Assembly: GCF_019175385.1 (NCBI RefSeq)
Contig: NC_083339.1
Span: forward strand, 79,256,307 to 79,320,306
DNA length: 64,000 nt
Source of the DNA: Lycium barbarum
Lineage: Eukaryota; Streptophyta; Magnoliopsida; Solanales; Solanaceae
Reading direction: 5' to 3'
Shown piece by piece: positions 9,585-22,500 of this stretch. The position numbers and the translations under genes were made by a program. Numbering within the stretch: position 1 is the first letter of the stretch; the number at the start of each line of letters is the position of its first letter. The notes under the pieces were generated by a model. The model did not search any database. It had not been told where the DNA came from and was given only the letters and a program-made list of their open reading frames with translations.

Positions 9585-11969
9585 TTTCACGACCCAGCTA
9601 GAGGCCGTGATGGGTACCTGGGGCTAGCCACCGAGCACCACTCGTTCTGCTACTCATCTTGCCCATTTAATGCTCTTTTATCAATTCATGCTTAGGACAT
9701 AAGAAAATCATCTTTTCATTTGGGAAAATAAAAATACTTTTATACATAAGCCTCTCGGCCATCAAAATAATACATACATATACATAAAAGCCTCTCGTGA
9801 GACCATCTACCCACACTGCGCATCTACGAGCCTCGACTGACATACTATACATATAGGTGGAACAAGACTCCACCATGCCCAAAATATACATATACCCAGA
9901 GAATAATCATGAGAACCTCCGGACAATGGAGTGCTCGCAATCAGCTGGCAGCTACTAAGAATCAGGATCGAGCTCACCTCCCTGTCTACCTATGGGCATG
10001 AACACAGCGTCCAAAGAAAACGGACGTCAGTACGAATATTGTACTGAGTATGAGAGGCATGAACAATAATAATGCATCAAGGAAACAATGGAAGCATCAA
10101 GTATGGAGCAACTGTACCTGACTGGGAATTACATGAAAAGTAATGCATGCTGACTTACTTTTAAGCTTATCATCATCTCATGTATGCATATCATATATAT
10201 ATATACTTCCCGACCATATAGGTGCGGTGTGATAATCAGTAACATTAGCCCGCGTCCAGGCCTCCCGCGTCCGGGGTACCATGTCATGCCGCCCACTAGT
10301 GGTGTCTGCCCATGCCAACTGGCCATGGTGTATCGTATAGCTGCCCACTTTCGCGGTGACTGCCCGGCCAACTAGGCCCGGTGTGATGTAATCGTGACAT
10401 GCTCATCATAAAATATTTATAACAATTATGCTTATCAAGATATACTTGTCATTGTACATACACAAAGACTCTAGAATAACTGCATTCTATCGAGGTGACG
10501 TAAGGTCGTGAACCCTCGATTTCATTATGAACATATATGAACATTCTGCCTCACTATAAAGGGATTAGTATATAAGGTGAGTGTATACAAAGAACAACAT
10601 CATTTTCTTTATAAGATCGTTATATCATATCTCTTGACTCATATAGCTATTCATGATCTTAGGCTCTTGGCTTTTCGGGTTATAGTAGAATCATGGAAAG
10701 GAAGAAGAATCATATCATGGGATTCATGCCATAGAAAGAAAAGGATTAACCTCACATACCTTTGTCGTTTATCTAAGCTATCGCTCACTTGCCCTCCTTT
10801 AATGTCACGTCGCTACCTTCACGAAAGAATTCGTATTGACGTTAGTTAATCGACTACGGAAATGCGTCACTATTTCTAGAGAAAATAGAGCAGCACTTCC
10901 TTTATTTATACTACTTTTCTCTTAGTCTATCTCAGCTCCAAAATATTTACAACAGCACTTCACAATATCGTATTAACAATCGTCATTCATATACTTTGAG
11001 CAAAATCTACCATTTTTCTCTATTTTCTCCACATTTATGGTTGTAGTTCGTTATCGCGTTTTCTCATATATAATGCTTATTTCCTGGTCTAAATATCGTT
11101 TACATCATATTCATAATCATGGCACATCAACGTTTATGGTTCCATTCAACTACTATTCAATTATGACACCTATTCTCCCATTTAAGACCCATTTTCCATG
11201 TCTTTCTACAATTTAAGCATCTTAGCTTTCCAATACCTTAAACAACATGCTAAAGTCATAAAACTTACCTTAAATGGTGGTGGAACAAGCCTAGAGTGGA
11301 GTTCTTCCTCCTTCCTCAAAACCCTATTTTTCCTTCCTTGGAATTTGTTGGTTTGGATGAACTTCACTTGAGTTTCACACACTTTGTTTCATGGATTTGG
11401 TGTTGTTGATCTTGATCTCCCCTTTGATTCTCTTAAATTTTGTGGATGAAATGTTTGGATAAGTTCTAGAGGGTTCTTGAAGGTTATAGATGAAATATGA
11501 ATGAAAATGAATGAGAAAGTCACTTATAATAATCACAAAATCTGATTTTTAATGAACAGTTGTTGGGGTGTACAGTGGTCGTAAACCACAGTTTACGGAC
11601 CGTATAACGTGGTCGTATTTAAGCATATACAAATAGAAAGGTTTGCTGAAGGTCATGATGGTTTACGGCCACAGTTTACGGGCCGTATTTCAGTTTACGG
11701 TCAGTAAACTGGGTCGTATTTTACAATCTAAACTTTGGACAGAAAGTTGAAATTTTTGGAACGTTGGAAGACGATGGCAGTATACGGTCTGTAAATCACT
11801 TTACGGGCCGTATTCTGTTTTACGACCACTAGCTGAATTGAAATTCTACAACTTTCTTATTTGCAAAAATTCATGAATCGTCATTCCGTACTTAGTAAAA
11901 CGTCGCACACTCATACCCTTCGTCGGTCTATTCATTGTACATGTACGGGGACTTTTACGAGGTGTAACA
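9585..11969 (-). repeat. Chromovirus 3' LTR (D1), 2385 bp
   Basis: It starts TTTCACGACCC (first dinucleotide mutated from TG) and ends TGTAACA. It carries hairpins GGTGGA/TCCACC (9856-9874), CTATG/CACAG (9990-10007), CGTCC/GGACG (10008-10026) and CAGTAC/GTACTG (10028-10046). A minus-strand TATA-like TATAAATA lies at 10903-10910. Short palindromes built from TTTACGG-CCGTAAA occur at 11577-11830. It lacks one palindrome unit present in D2 and has a 24-bp stretch near 10604-10627 that D2 lacks. Confidence 0.9.
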
Positions 11970-12006
11970 TTCTTCCCCCCCTTTTTGGAACATTCGTCCT
12001 CGAATG
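11970..12006 (-). other. Polypurine tract and adjacent hairpin
   Basis: Read on the minus strand, CCAAAAAGGGGGGGAAGAA borders the LTR start. The perfect hairpin CATTCG-TCCT-CGAATG (11991-12006) lies just upstream of it in element sense, as in the other element at 1171-1186. Confidence 0.8.
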
Positions 12007-12174
12007 TTAAACACTCGGAATTCTACGAGAATTTCGCCAGAGCTTCCCCTGTAATTTGACACTACCAGCCTGTCATAACAACCCATAATATCATCGCCTC
12101 ACAGGGCTACATCACAATATCAACATATCCATGGCCACACACGACCAAAAGCATAAAAATTAAGCGTACATACC

Positions 12175-12519
12175 TCATATCGTCGGCATTTCGTCTTGGA
12201 TCTCTCCCGAGGGTTGGAATAAGTGTGGGTACTTGGACTTCATGCTCTCTTCTGCTTCCCAAGTCATGTCTTCCCGATTGCTACTCCGCCATAAGACTTT
12301 AACTGAAGCTACCTCTTTATTTCGAAGTCTCCGCACCTGTCTATCTATAATAGCAATAGGTACTTCTTCATATGTCAGCTTCTCTGTCACCTGCACGTCA
12401 TCAATCAGAACTATTCTTGTTGGGTCTCCAATACATTTGCGGAGCATCGAAACATGAAAGACTGGGTGAACTGCTTCAAGCTCCGAAGGAAAGTCCAGTT
12501 CATATGCTACATGACCCAC
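12175..12519 (-). pseudogene. Integrase C-terminus and chromodomain
   Basis: The 114-residue open stretch starts within the integrase tail (GHVAYELDFP...VFHVSMLRK) and continues into a chromodomain with IIDRQVRRLRNK...VKVLWRSSNREDMTWEAE. In chromoviruses this domain binds modified histones and steers integration to heterochromatin. The aromatic residues of the fold are present (W in VLWR, W in MTWE). It is separated from the integrase core (12630-13538) by a stop at about 12630 and a frame change near 12535. The end with MPTI just before the 3' untranslated region agrees with a normal polyprotein terminus. Confidence 0.85.
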
Positions 12520-12629
12520 CTTACAGACAATTTATAGGGTCTGATGTATCTAAGACTTAACTTCCCCTTCTTTCCAAATCTCATCACCCCTTTCATCGGC
12601 GATACTTTCAGGAATACCCAATCATTTAC

Positions 12630-13538
12630 CTAAAATTCCAAGTCTCGTCGGCGGTTGTCCGCATAAGACTTTTGGCGACCTTGGGTTGTTAACAGTCGGT
12701 CTCGAATGATTTTGACTTTTTCGACTGCTTGTTGAATCAAGTCGGGGCCTATCAATTGTGCTTCTACGGTTTCAAACCATCCAATTGGAGATCTACACTT
12801 TCTTCCATATAATGCTTCATACAGAGCCATTTGAATACCGGAATGATAGCTGTTGTTGTAGGCAAATTCAATAAGGGGTAAATGATCATTCCAACTACCA
12901 CCGAAATCCAGCACACATGCTCGGAGCATATCTTCTAAGGTCTGAATAGTGTGCTCAGCCTGCCCATACGTTTGCTGGTGGAATGTCGTGCTAAGCTTCA
13001 CTTGCGTGCCCAAACCTTCTTGAAAAGACTTCCAGAACTTAGCTGTAAACTGTGCTCCTCTATCTGTGATAATAGATAATGGGATTCCATGGAGTCGCAC
13101 AATTTCTTTAAGATATAACCTTGCATAGTCTTCTGCTGAGTACGTGGTCTTGACTGGAAGAAAATGGGCTGCTTTCGTCAGCCTATCCACGATCACCCAT
13201 ATAGAGTCATACCTGCCACGGGAACGGGGTAATCCCACGACGAAATCCATATTGATCACTTCCCATTTCCAGGTAGGGATTTCTATTACCTGTAACAAGC
13301 CCCTTGGCTTCTGATGTTCAGCTTTTACTTGTTGGCAATTTGGGCATTGTGCCACAAACTCGGCTATGTCTCTCTTCATGACATCCCACCAATACATCGT
13401 CTTGAGATCACGATACATTTTGGTTGCACCTGGGTGAATAGAATATCGAGAGCAATTTGATTCTTCTAAAATTCGTCGGCGTAGATCCGCCACATTCGGC
13501 ACACATAACCTGCCTCGGTACCTAAGAATTCCATCCAT
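12630..13538 (-). pseudogene. Integrase (zinc finger and catalytic core)
   Basis: 302 residues. The HHCC zinc finger is seen as HPG...CPNC near residues 37-72. The rve core contains the DDE residues: Asp in NMDFVVGLP, Asp in ITDRGAQF and Glu in GQAEHTIQ. The sequence around the third acidic residue has drifted (HQQTYGQAEH). A GPY-like region follows after a stop at the 3' end of this ORF. This enzyme joins the cDNA ends to host DNA and makes the 5-bp TSD seen around the element. The upstream neighbour is RNase H, with 72 bp and stops between. Confidence 0.92.
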
Positions 13539-13610
13539 AGAAACTTCAAACGGAGACTTTTATTTCCCAGGAGATGTGTCTCTATAACGACATATCTGCG
13601 GATCTTCGCA

Positions 13611-14084
13611 CTACCATTCTTTCACTTCCATATCCAAGGACGAAATTGTGGAATCATTTATACTAATCCCGGCATCGCCCGAATCAATTATACGCACTCC
13701 CAAATTTGCTAATCGGTGTAGCTCTTGAACCATCTCTTTCCTTTCCGGAGGGATTCCACATAAGCTGCCCATTGATCGGCGGCTAAGTGCATCAGCTACT
13801 ACATTTGCTTTACCGGGGTGGTACAAAATATTCACGTCATAATCTTTTAATAATTCTAACAAACGCCTCTGCCGTAAATTCAGCTCCTTCTATTTAAAAA
13901 TATATTGGACGCTCTTGTGATCTGTATAGATGTCCACATGCACACCATATAAGTAATGTCTCCATATCTTCGACGCATGGATGACCGCAGCCAATTCAAG
14001 ATCATGAGTGGGGTAATTCTTCTCATGTTCCGCAATTGCCTCGAAGCATATGCAATAACTTTCCCGTGCTGCATCAATACGCAT
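13611..14084 (-). pseudogene. RNase H domain, frameshifted
   Basis: The RNase H domain starts in the RT reading frame ([15 protein letters not shown]) and passes to a second frame near 14045 ([32 protein letters not shown]...[12 protein letters not shown]). After a stop at 13890 it resumes in the 13862-13611 frame with the ELLKDYD...[15 protein letters not shown] tail. The acidic residues of the D-E-D-D site are recognisable (YSDAS, DLELAA, YTDHKS, VVADALS). At least one frameshift and one stop inactivate it. Confidence 0.85.
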
Positions 14085-15109
14085 CCTAGTCCAACACCGG
14101 AAGCATCAGAGTATACCACGTAGCCATCTGACCCTTCTGGGAGTGTTAAGATCGGAGCTGAGGTCAACCTGTCTTTCAGCTCTTGGAAACTACGCTCGCA
14201 TGCATCGTTCCATTGAAAGTTAGCGGACTTCTGAGTTAGCTTCGTCAATGGGGCTGAAATAGATGAAAAGCCCTCTACGAACCTTCTATAATATCCTGCC
14301 AAACCCAGGAAACTGCGAACTTCTGTGGGCGTCGTAGCCCTTGGCCAAGTCTTCACCGCTTCAATTTTCTGAGCGTCGACTCGGATACCATCATCTGAAA
14401 TAATATGGCCCAAGAATGTTACAGAGTTCAACCAGAACTCACACTTTGGAAATTTTGCATACAATTCTCGGGCTCGAAGAATGACAAGTACCGTTCGTAA
14501 GTGTTTAGCATGTTCCGCTTCTGTGCGAGAATACACCAGAATATCATCAATAAATACCATCACGAAGAGATCCAGAAGTGGCCTGAATACATTATTCATT
14601 AAATTCATGAAAACCGCCGGGGCATTAGTCAACCCAAACGACATTACTCGGAATTCATAATGGCCGTATCTGGTCTTGAAAGCAGTTTTGGGAATATCTG
14701 CTTCTCTAACTCTAACTTGGTGATAACCTGATCGCAAATCTATTTTTGAAAACCATTTAGCGCCCTGCAGCTGATCAAACAAGTCATCAATCCTGGGAAG
14801 TGGATATTTATTCTTTATCGTCACTTTGTTCAATTACCTGTAGTTGATACACATTCGTAAGGATCCGTCCTTCTTTCTCACGAACAAGACTGGTGCTCCC
14901 CACGGCGATGAGCTGGGCCTTATAAACCCCTTTTCAAGCAAATCTTTCAACTGTGCTTTTAGCTCTTTCAATTCCGCCAGAGCCATTCGGTACGGAGGAA
15001 TAGAAATTGGCTCGGTGTCCGGTAATACATCGATAGCGAAATCAATTTCCCTTTCCGGAGGAAGACTTGGAAGTTCGTGTGGAAATACATCTGGGAATTC
15101 ATTCACCAC
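13880..15109 (-). pseudogene. Reverse transcriptase
   Basis: RT is read in one frame in two pieces split by a TAA at 14834-14836. The N-terminal piece has PPYRMA...[38 protein letters not shown]. The second piece has [39 protein letters not shown] and the catalytic FIDD motif (14543-14554, the YXDD equivalent), then the connection domain [15 protein letters not shown]. The open part after the stop runs 317 codons to the RNase H frameshift. The stop looks like a single C-to-T change in a Gln codon. The domain is otherwise well preserved. Confidence 0.93.
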
Positions 15110-15139
15110 CGGAACAGATTGGAAAGCTGGCAGTTCTGC

Positions 15140-15589
15140 TTATGTATCATGAACTCGAACTAAATGGTAAATATAGCCCTTGGCTATCATCTTCCTTGCC
15201 TTGAGGTAGGAAATAAAACTACCCTTTGAGGATGCCGTATTCCCCTTACATTCAAGTATGGGCTCTCCCGGAAATTGGAATCGAACCACTTTCGTCTGAC
15301 AATCAACATTGGCGTAGCACGAAGCCAGCCAATCCATGCCCATGATTACATCGAAATCTACCATGTCAAGCTCAATCAAATGGACTTTGGTCTGGCGATC
15401 ACATATCACAACGACACAACTCTTATACACTTTCCTCGCTATCACGGAATTACTAACCGGAGTGAATACCTCGAAAGGTTTAATTGGCTCGGGTTTCACC
15501 CCAATACAATCAGCAACATATGGAGTAACATACGAGAAAGTAGAACCCGGATCGATCAAAGTATACACATCACGGGAGAATATAGTCAA
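15140..15589 (-). pseudogene. Aspartic protease
   Basis: 149 residues. The active-site motif reads LIDPGSTFSYV, in which plant chromoviruses commonly have DPGS in place of the DSG/DTG of other families; a hydrophobic segment DFDVIMGMDWL follows as the second half of the fold. The enzyme would cut the Gag-Pol polyprotein. It lies between the Gag zinc knuckle and RT, with the open frame closing at 15140 after HLVRVHDT. Start Met is simply the first in the open frame; in the element it would be part of the polyprotein. Confidence 0.85.
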
Positions 15590-15800
15590 TGTACCTGTGA
15601 CAACGTCCGGGGAGGACTCAAGATCCTGTCGCCCAGCTAAAGCATATACGCGGGGCTAAACAGCACCTGTAGTAGATGCTCCCCCTCTGCCTCTGCCTCT
15701 ACCTGCCGACGTCTGCAGAGTCTGTGTTGTAGGGCGTACTGAAGAAGACCCAGCTGCTGATCCTGTAGGATGAGTCCCAGCTCTACCTCTTGCTGAAGGG

Positions 15801-16947
15801 AAATCTCTCGTCATATGACCAACCTGCCCGCAGGCGTAGCAAGCATCCGAACCCTGACGGCACTATCCGGAATGCAGTCTACCGCACTGGCTGCACCGCG
15901 GTACTGAGGGTCTCCTCTTACTAGAATCTCCCCTGAACTGAGAATCTGAGGTCCTCGAACTCTGGCCCTGTCCTGTCTGAAAAGAACGATCGAACCTCCT
16001 ATCTGATAATCTGGGAGGCGCACTAGTTGTTGACTGACCTGAGTGCCTAGAATACATCTGTCTCGATCCCCCTCTATATTCACTGCTCGCTCCCATAGAT
16101 CTATCTATCTTACATTGCCTTCTATCATTATCACGATCACTTCTTTGCAACTGTTGTCGTTCCTCAAGATTCTGAGCATGTGCCTGTATTCGGGAAATAT
16201 CCATCCCGTCTTGCAAAGAGGCCATCAAACAATCTCTAAACAAATGTGGCCCCAAACAACTCACAAATCTATGGACCCGATCGCCCATATCGGTCACCAT
16301 AGTTGGGGCATACCTGGCCAGAGAATTAAACTGCATACTATACTCCTGAGCACTCATGCTTCCTTGCTTCAGATTCAAAAACCTGTCTGCTCTAGCTCGT
16401 CCGACCTTGGGTGGAAAATAATGGCAAATAAAAGCGTCAACAAACTCTTGCCAAACGGGAGGAGGTGCATTTTCTGTCCTCGACGCTATCCAATTGTTGT
16501 ACCATAATACCGCCACATCGCGGAGTCTATAAGAGGCCAACTCTACGGATTCGGTCTCAGAGGCATGGACAATCTTCAATGTCCTTAACATCTCATCTAC
16601 GAAGCTTTGCGGATCTTCATCCGTCTTTGACCCGGAGAATTCTGGAGGATTTAAACTCATAAATCACGGGCCTTTGTACTCGCTGCCCGATCGCTTGAAC
16701 CCACGTTCTGCCGTTGTGCCTGTGCGGCAACCAATTGTGTCAATAGCTGAATGGCCTCGATCATTTGTTGACCCGAAGCAGCCGGCGGAGGGATAGGAGC
16801 TGGAGCTCCTACTTGCTCTCCCACATCAGGCGAGGCCTCATTCTGTGATTCTCCCTCCTCTACATTCATCGGAGGCTCTCTTTCTACCCGCCTCTTTGTC
16901 GTAGTCTTGCCCTTTTGGGCGGCTGTAGCTTTTCCCTTTGGCGGCAT
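15801..16947 (-). pseudogene. Gag polyprotein with CCHC zinc knuckle
   Basis: The chosen start is the ATG at 16947 (MPPKGKATAAQKGK), matching the gag fragment at 4150; an upstream ATG at 17013 would add an atypical leader. The Retrotrans_gag domain (NPPEFSGSKTDEDPQSFVDEML...LASYRLRDVAVLWYNNW) is read from 16660. The frame changes there: the first part ends in TGA at 16657-16659, overlapping ATG 16658-16660, consistent with a one-base loss in a T run. A TAG at 15863-15865 precedes the knuckle CYACGQVGHMTRDF (about 15801-15842), whose last Cys is replaced by Phe. Gag would form the virus-like particle. Confidence 0.88.
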
Positions 16948-17128
16948 TCTGAAATCATAACGCACGATTAGGGAGGATAAAATCTTACACATGGCTCTAT
17001 CGCACGATCTCATAGAAGAAGAATGGTTATTTTTCCTAAATGCCCGGTAGCCTCCTGTTTATTGATGTGGCGCGCAACACACCATAAACAAGACTCTACT
17101 AGACACGGCTCGTAGACACTTCCTAGGA

Positions 17129-17150
17129 CGAACTTCTCTTATACCACTTC
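17129..17150 (-). other. Chromovirus 5' leader and decayed PBS
   Basis: Next to the LTR the minus strand reads GAAGTGGTATAAGAGAAG. It is clearly related to the initiator tRNA-Met PBS TGGTATCAGAGC seen at 4343-4354, with changes. The leader between it and the gag ATG (16948-17128) has no other recognisable feature. Confidence 0.65.
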
Positions 17151-19529
17151 TGTCACGACCCAGCTAGGGGCCGTGACGGGTACCCGGGGCTAGCCACCGA
17201 GCACCACTCGTTCTGCTACTCATCTTGCCCATTTAATGCTCTTTTATCAATTCATGCTTAGGACATAAGAAGATCATCTTTTCATTTGGGAAAATAAAAA
17301 TACTTTTATACATAAGCCTCTCGGCCATCAAAATAATACATACATATACATAAAAGCCTCTCGTGAGACCATCTACCCAAACTGCACATCTACGAGCCTC
17401 TACTGACATACTATACATATAGGTGGAACAAGACTCCACCATGCCCAAAATATACATATACCCAGAGAATAATCATGAGCACCTCCGGACAATGGAGTGC
17501 TCGCAATCAGCTGGCAGCTACTATGAATCTGGATCGCGCTCACCTCCCTGTCTACCTTTGGGCATGAACACAACGACCAAAGAAAACGGGCGTCAGTACG
17601 AATATTGTACTGAGTATGAGAGGCATGAACAATAATAATGCATCAAGGAAACAAGGGAGGCATCAAGTATGGAGCAACTGTACCTGACTGGGAATTACAC
17701 GAAAAGTAATGCATGCTGACTTCCTTTTAAGCTTATCATCATCTCATGTATGCATATCATATATATATATACTGCCCGACCATATAGGTGCGGTGTGCTA
17801 ATCAGTAACATTAGCCCGCGTCCAGGCCTTCCGCATCCGGGGTACCATCTCATGCCGCCCACTAGTGGTGTCTGCCCATGCCAACTGGCCATGGTGTACC
17901 GTATAGCTGCCCGCTTTCGCGGTGACTACCCGGCCTACTAGGCCCGGTGTGATGCAATCGTGACATGCTCATCGTAAAATATTTATAATAATTATGCTTA
18001 TCAAGATATACTTGTCATCGTACATGCATAAAGACTCTAGAACAACTGCATTCTATCGAGGTGACGTAAGGTCGTGAACCCTCGATTTCATTATGAACAT
18101 ATATGAACATTCTGCCTCACCTTGAAGGGATTAGTATATAAGGTGAGTGTATACAAAGAACAACATCATTTTCTCTTGACTCATATAGCTATTCATGATC
18201 TTAGGCTCTTGGCTTTCCAGGTTATAGGAGAATCATGGAAAGGAAGAAGAATCATATCATGGGATTCATGCCATAGAAAGAAAAGGATTAGCCTCACATA
18301 CCTTTGTCGTTTAGCTAAGCTATCGCTCACTTGCCCTCCTTTAATGTCACGTCGCTACCTTCACGAAAGAATTCGTATTGACGTTAGTTAATCGACTACG
18401 GAAATGCGTCACTATTTCTAGAGAAAATTGGGCAGCACTTCCTTTATATATACTAATTTTCTCTTAGTCTATCTCAACTCCCAAACATTTACAACAGCAC
18501 TTCACAATATCGTATCAACAATCGTCATTCATATACTTTGAGCAAAATCCACCATTTTTCTCTATTTTCTCCACATTTATGGTTGTAGTTCGTTATCGCG
18601 TTTCTCATATATAATTCTTATTTCCTGGTATAAACATCGTTTACAACATATTCATAATCATGGCACATCAATGTTTATGGTTCCATTCAACTACTATTCA
18701 ATTATGACACTATTCTCCCATTTAAGACCCATTTTCCATGTCTTTCTACAATTCAAGCATCTTAGCTTTCCAATAACTTAAACAACATGCTAAAGTCATA
18801 AAACTTACCTTAGATGGTGGTGGAACAAGCCTAGAGTGGAGTTCTTCCTCCTTCCTCAAAACCCTATTTTTCCTTCCTTGGAATTTCTTGGTTTGGATGA
18901 ACTTCACTTGAGTTTCACACACTTTGTTTCATGGATTTGGTGTTGTTGATCTTGATCTCCCCTTTGATTCTCTTAAATTTTGTGGATGAAATGTTTGGAT
19001 AAGTTCTAAAGGGTTCTTGAAGGTTAGAGATGAAATATGAATGAAAATGAATGAAAAAGTCACTTATAATAATCACAAAATCTGATTTTTAATGAACAGT
19101 CGTCGGGGTGTACAGTGGTCGTAAACCACAGTTTACAGACCGTATACTAGTTTACGGGCCGTATAACGTGGTCGTATTTAAGCATATCAAAAACAGAACG
19201 GTTTGTTGAAGGTCATGATGGTTTACGGCCACAGTTTACGGGCCGTATTTCAGTTTACGGTCCGTAAACTGGGTCGTATTTTACCATCTAAAATTTGGAC
19301 AGAAAGTTGAAATTTTTGAAACGTTTGAGGACGATGGCAGTATACGGTCCGTAAATCACTTTGCGGACCGTATTTTGTTTTACGACCACTGGCTGAATTG
19401 AAATTCTACAACTTTCTTATTTCCAAAAATTCATGAATCATCATTCCCTACTTAGTAAAACATCGCACACTCATACACTTCGTCGGTCTATTCATTGTAC
19501 ATGTACGGGGAATTTTCCGAGGTGTAACA
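17151..19529 (-). repeat. Chromovirus 5' LTR (D2), 2379 bp
   Basis: It starts TGTCACGACCC and ends TGTAACA, followed by TSD TAAAT. It aligns end to end with D1. It keeps CAGTAC/GTACTG and GGTGGA/TCCACC hairpins, but the second hairpin has drifted (CGACC/GGGCG). It has one extra palindromic unit near 19139-19160 compared with D1. Minus-strand TATA-like DNA lies near 18443-18452. Confidence 0.9.
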
Positions 19530-22500
19530 TAAATCATGCCATAAATACTATAGTAAGTGCGGAAGTTCTAGCTATTACAATCCCCAAAGTCCGAAAGTCA
19601 TCATACAGGACTCGACGGCAAAAACATGTCTAAGAACTGAAATCTGCCTAATAAATATCCATAATGTCCATAATAAGAAAAGACATCATAAGTAGAAGAT
19701 CTTCGGGCGGCCTAGCATGAGAAGAAGCTCACCCTAAAATCTGTTAGTAGTTATCCTCTATGCTAGATGTGAGGACGAGTAGCGGTCTCTATATCAAAAT
19801 TTGCACTCAAAGGATGCAGCAAGGTAGTATCAGTACAAACACTATGTACCAGTAAGCATCATAGGCTGACTAAGATTAGTATCATACATATCTTATGAAA
19901 TCAATAAACTAAACAGGCCAGTCAATCATACACGAATATCAATACATCACAATAAGTCAACCACGGACAATCACAACAAATCACCAAATTTCCAGGAATC
20001 ACAAACACGTCGACCACAACGGAGATAAATTTACCACTATACCCCCACTCGCTGTACACATATGCTATCTGATGTCATAGCTCAGTAGTCATGACCTGCA
20101 GGGGACCCATGGTGTCCACGTACCCCTCGTTCCAAAACACTCCTTGGACCCGAACATGACCTCCGCTCCGGAACGAACCTCTGAAGCGGGAACTATCCTC
20201 AGACCACGAGCCCATAATCTAGGCCACATGTGTGCCTTGTCGTACCTTTTACAGAACAGTGTTTCTTACCTTCTCAATATCCATATTCACCTCATCATTT
20301 CATGTCCCAATATCCTCGAGAAGACCATATTAACTTCTCATCACAATACATCCACTGCAGATTAAATCACTCAGGAATAATGGCATAAAGCCTACATAAC
20401 ATTCAATCACAAGCACATAGGAGCTTAACCACACAATGTCATGTAATGAATACTAGACATGCTTTCTCCTAATGAAATCACAAACTTACATTTAACTAAC
20501 CAAAGTCTAACTCCAGTAAACCGTAACCTACCTCAGAGTAGAGTTGGAACAATGCCTGTCACTCTGCCACAGCCTTTCCTTTCCTCAAAGCCTCAATACA
20601 TTTACGGTCTAGAAATAGAAGACTCAATGAGTCACATTGCTCAATTTGCAAATACCAAGGCAAGAAATACCCTTCCCTCTCCCCATTCTAAGGGTGGATG
20701 ATTTTCTAGGTGATAGACAACCTATCAAAAGCCCCTAATATTCATAAACCATTAATTTCTACCACATTCCATCAAACATTCCCATTACAACAGTTTTCTC
20801 TGGCAAAGACACCATTTTCATAGAACCCGAGGTCTCTAATCACTTAGTTTATGTCTCTAACTATTCAATTTATGATCAAGAGCAACTAACCAATGCATTT
20901 AGATGATAACTAAGCGATAATAATCATAACCCATCAAGTTTAGATGGTTTATTAATATTCTAGGGTTTCTATTTCAATTTCACCATTAAAGACCCATGGA
21001 GAAGATTGCAATAATTAAGGGGAAAAGAATGATAGAATGAAAAGCAATGGAACTTACCTCATAAGGTTGTCTTGCCCTAGCTTGAAAATTCTCTCTAACT
21101 GTTTGATGGGAATGTGTTGGGGTGTTATGAATGAGAAAATAAAACTAAGGCATTAAACACCCGGCTACTGCTTCCCGTCGACCGCTGCGGCGGTCACTAC
21201 GCCGCTGCAGCGGTCCCGCTATAGCCGTCCCAAGATAAATTGGCTCACCGCTATAACGATCACCACACCGCTATAGCGATATCGCTGTAGCGGGCATAGG
21301 CCCGCCACAGCTGCCCCAAGAGAAATTGGCTGGCCGCTGGAAGCGATCAGCCCACCGCTACAGCGGTACCGCTGCAGCAGTACTCCCACTGCCACAGTAG
21401 TGCATTTTGGGCAGTAGCTCGATTTTCTGTCCAGTTTTCCCCCTATGACCCCACATTTCATCCAAGGCCTCAAAACACAACAAAACATGCATACATACAA
21501 AGAGACGCCCTACGAATCCACCTGCGGCCTCAAAATTCCCAATGAAGTCCTAAATTTCTATAACAATCGGAAGGGTCGTTACAAAAACCCTTCCGAACAC
21601 GACTTACATTTCACTTCCTTTAACAAACTAGATTTCACCCATTCATATTACTTCAAAATCTTATAGTATGCCCTTTAAGCTATCTAATAGTTTCCTTAAT
21701 CTCGTAAGGGTTTTATAATCACCTTAGGCTCACGTTAGCAACAATCCGAAATTTCCGAGATATAACACCGATCAACTCAGATGCAATCAAGCGCTACTAT
21801 GCATAAAGAAGGAGCTTCTCAGTTTGTAATAGTACTCTTTGCTCTCAATCGTTATTCTATTTTGCTTGTATTAGTTATTTCCTTTTGCTTGTAATTGTTT
21901 TGGGATAGATAGGTTGAACAAAACACCTTTTGTAATATGAACTACGCAATGACCTGATTTTCCCGTGATGGGATACGTAGGCAATCCATCTAGGATCCGG
22001 TCGCTTTATTAGTAAAAACCAAAAGTCCACTATTTAATTTCTGAACTACGGTCGACCTGAATTCCTGCTGCGACAGGATACGTAGACGCTCTTTAAGCTC
22101 GGTCGCATAAAAAAAAACCCAAGAAAACCCCTAGGGAGCCTCAAAGATAAGACCTCACAAAGGAGCAGGGACTGCTGCACACCCAACTAGGGCGGAACTT
22201 TTGAGAGGATCTCAAAAATTCGCGCCGTCAACCCACTACAAAATTTATGCTAACCTAGAATTCTAAACTGGGGAAAATTTTTGAGGTTCGAGAGATCCGG
22301 CATAGGAATTCATAGATCGAGATTTAGACTGGGGCAGAATTCTTTAGAAGAGATCTCAAAAATGTCGCGTAAGTATGCAAAGACCCCAGTCATGGAAGAA
22401 AGGATCTCCCTCAGTTAGAATGCATGTCATGACAATTGACCTTACCACTTTCAAATAATGCATTTATTTTCCGACAAATGAGATACATTTATAGTAACTT

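Larger units (their letters stand above)
9585..19529 (-). mobile_element. Full-length Ty3/gypsy chromovirus (probably Tekay/Del clade)
   Basis: A complete element of about 9.9 kb with two similar LTRs (9585-11969 and 17151-19529) and a perfect 5-bp TSD TAAAT (9580-9584 and 19530-19534). The interior reads, in element order, gag, aspartic protease, RT, RNase H, integrase and chromodomain. The integrase-then-chromodomain order marks a chromovirus. The clade is inferred from long LTRs and protein style. All genes carry stops or frameshifts, so it cannot move by itself. The LTRs differ by scattered substitutions and by a few indels of about 20-24 bp, so the insertion is not very recent. Confidence 0.92.
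9460..21767 (-). repeat. Gypsy LTR (family H), interrupted by a chromovirus
   Basis: It starts TGTCACGACCCAACC at 9460, is interrupted at 9584 and resumes at 19535, ending ATATAACA near 21767. Net length is about 2.36 kb. Its end contains a cluster of palindromic CCGCTGCAGCGG-like units (21178-21400). The CAGTAC...GTAC hairpin lies at 19831-19849. It is related to the LTR of the 40300-60190 element (similar sequence around GCTTACCAGTAC). I found no matching TSD around it, so it may be one LTR of a longer element or have a lost flank. Confidence 0.65.

Noticed and set aside
9460..21767. Solo-LTR status for family H
   Set aside because: Flanks AAAAC and CCGAT do not form a TSD, so I left it as an LTR of unknown completeness.
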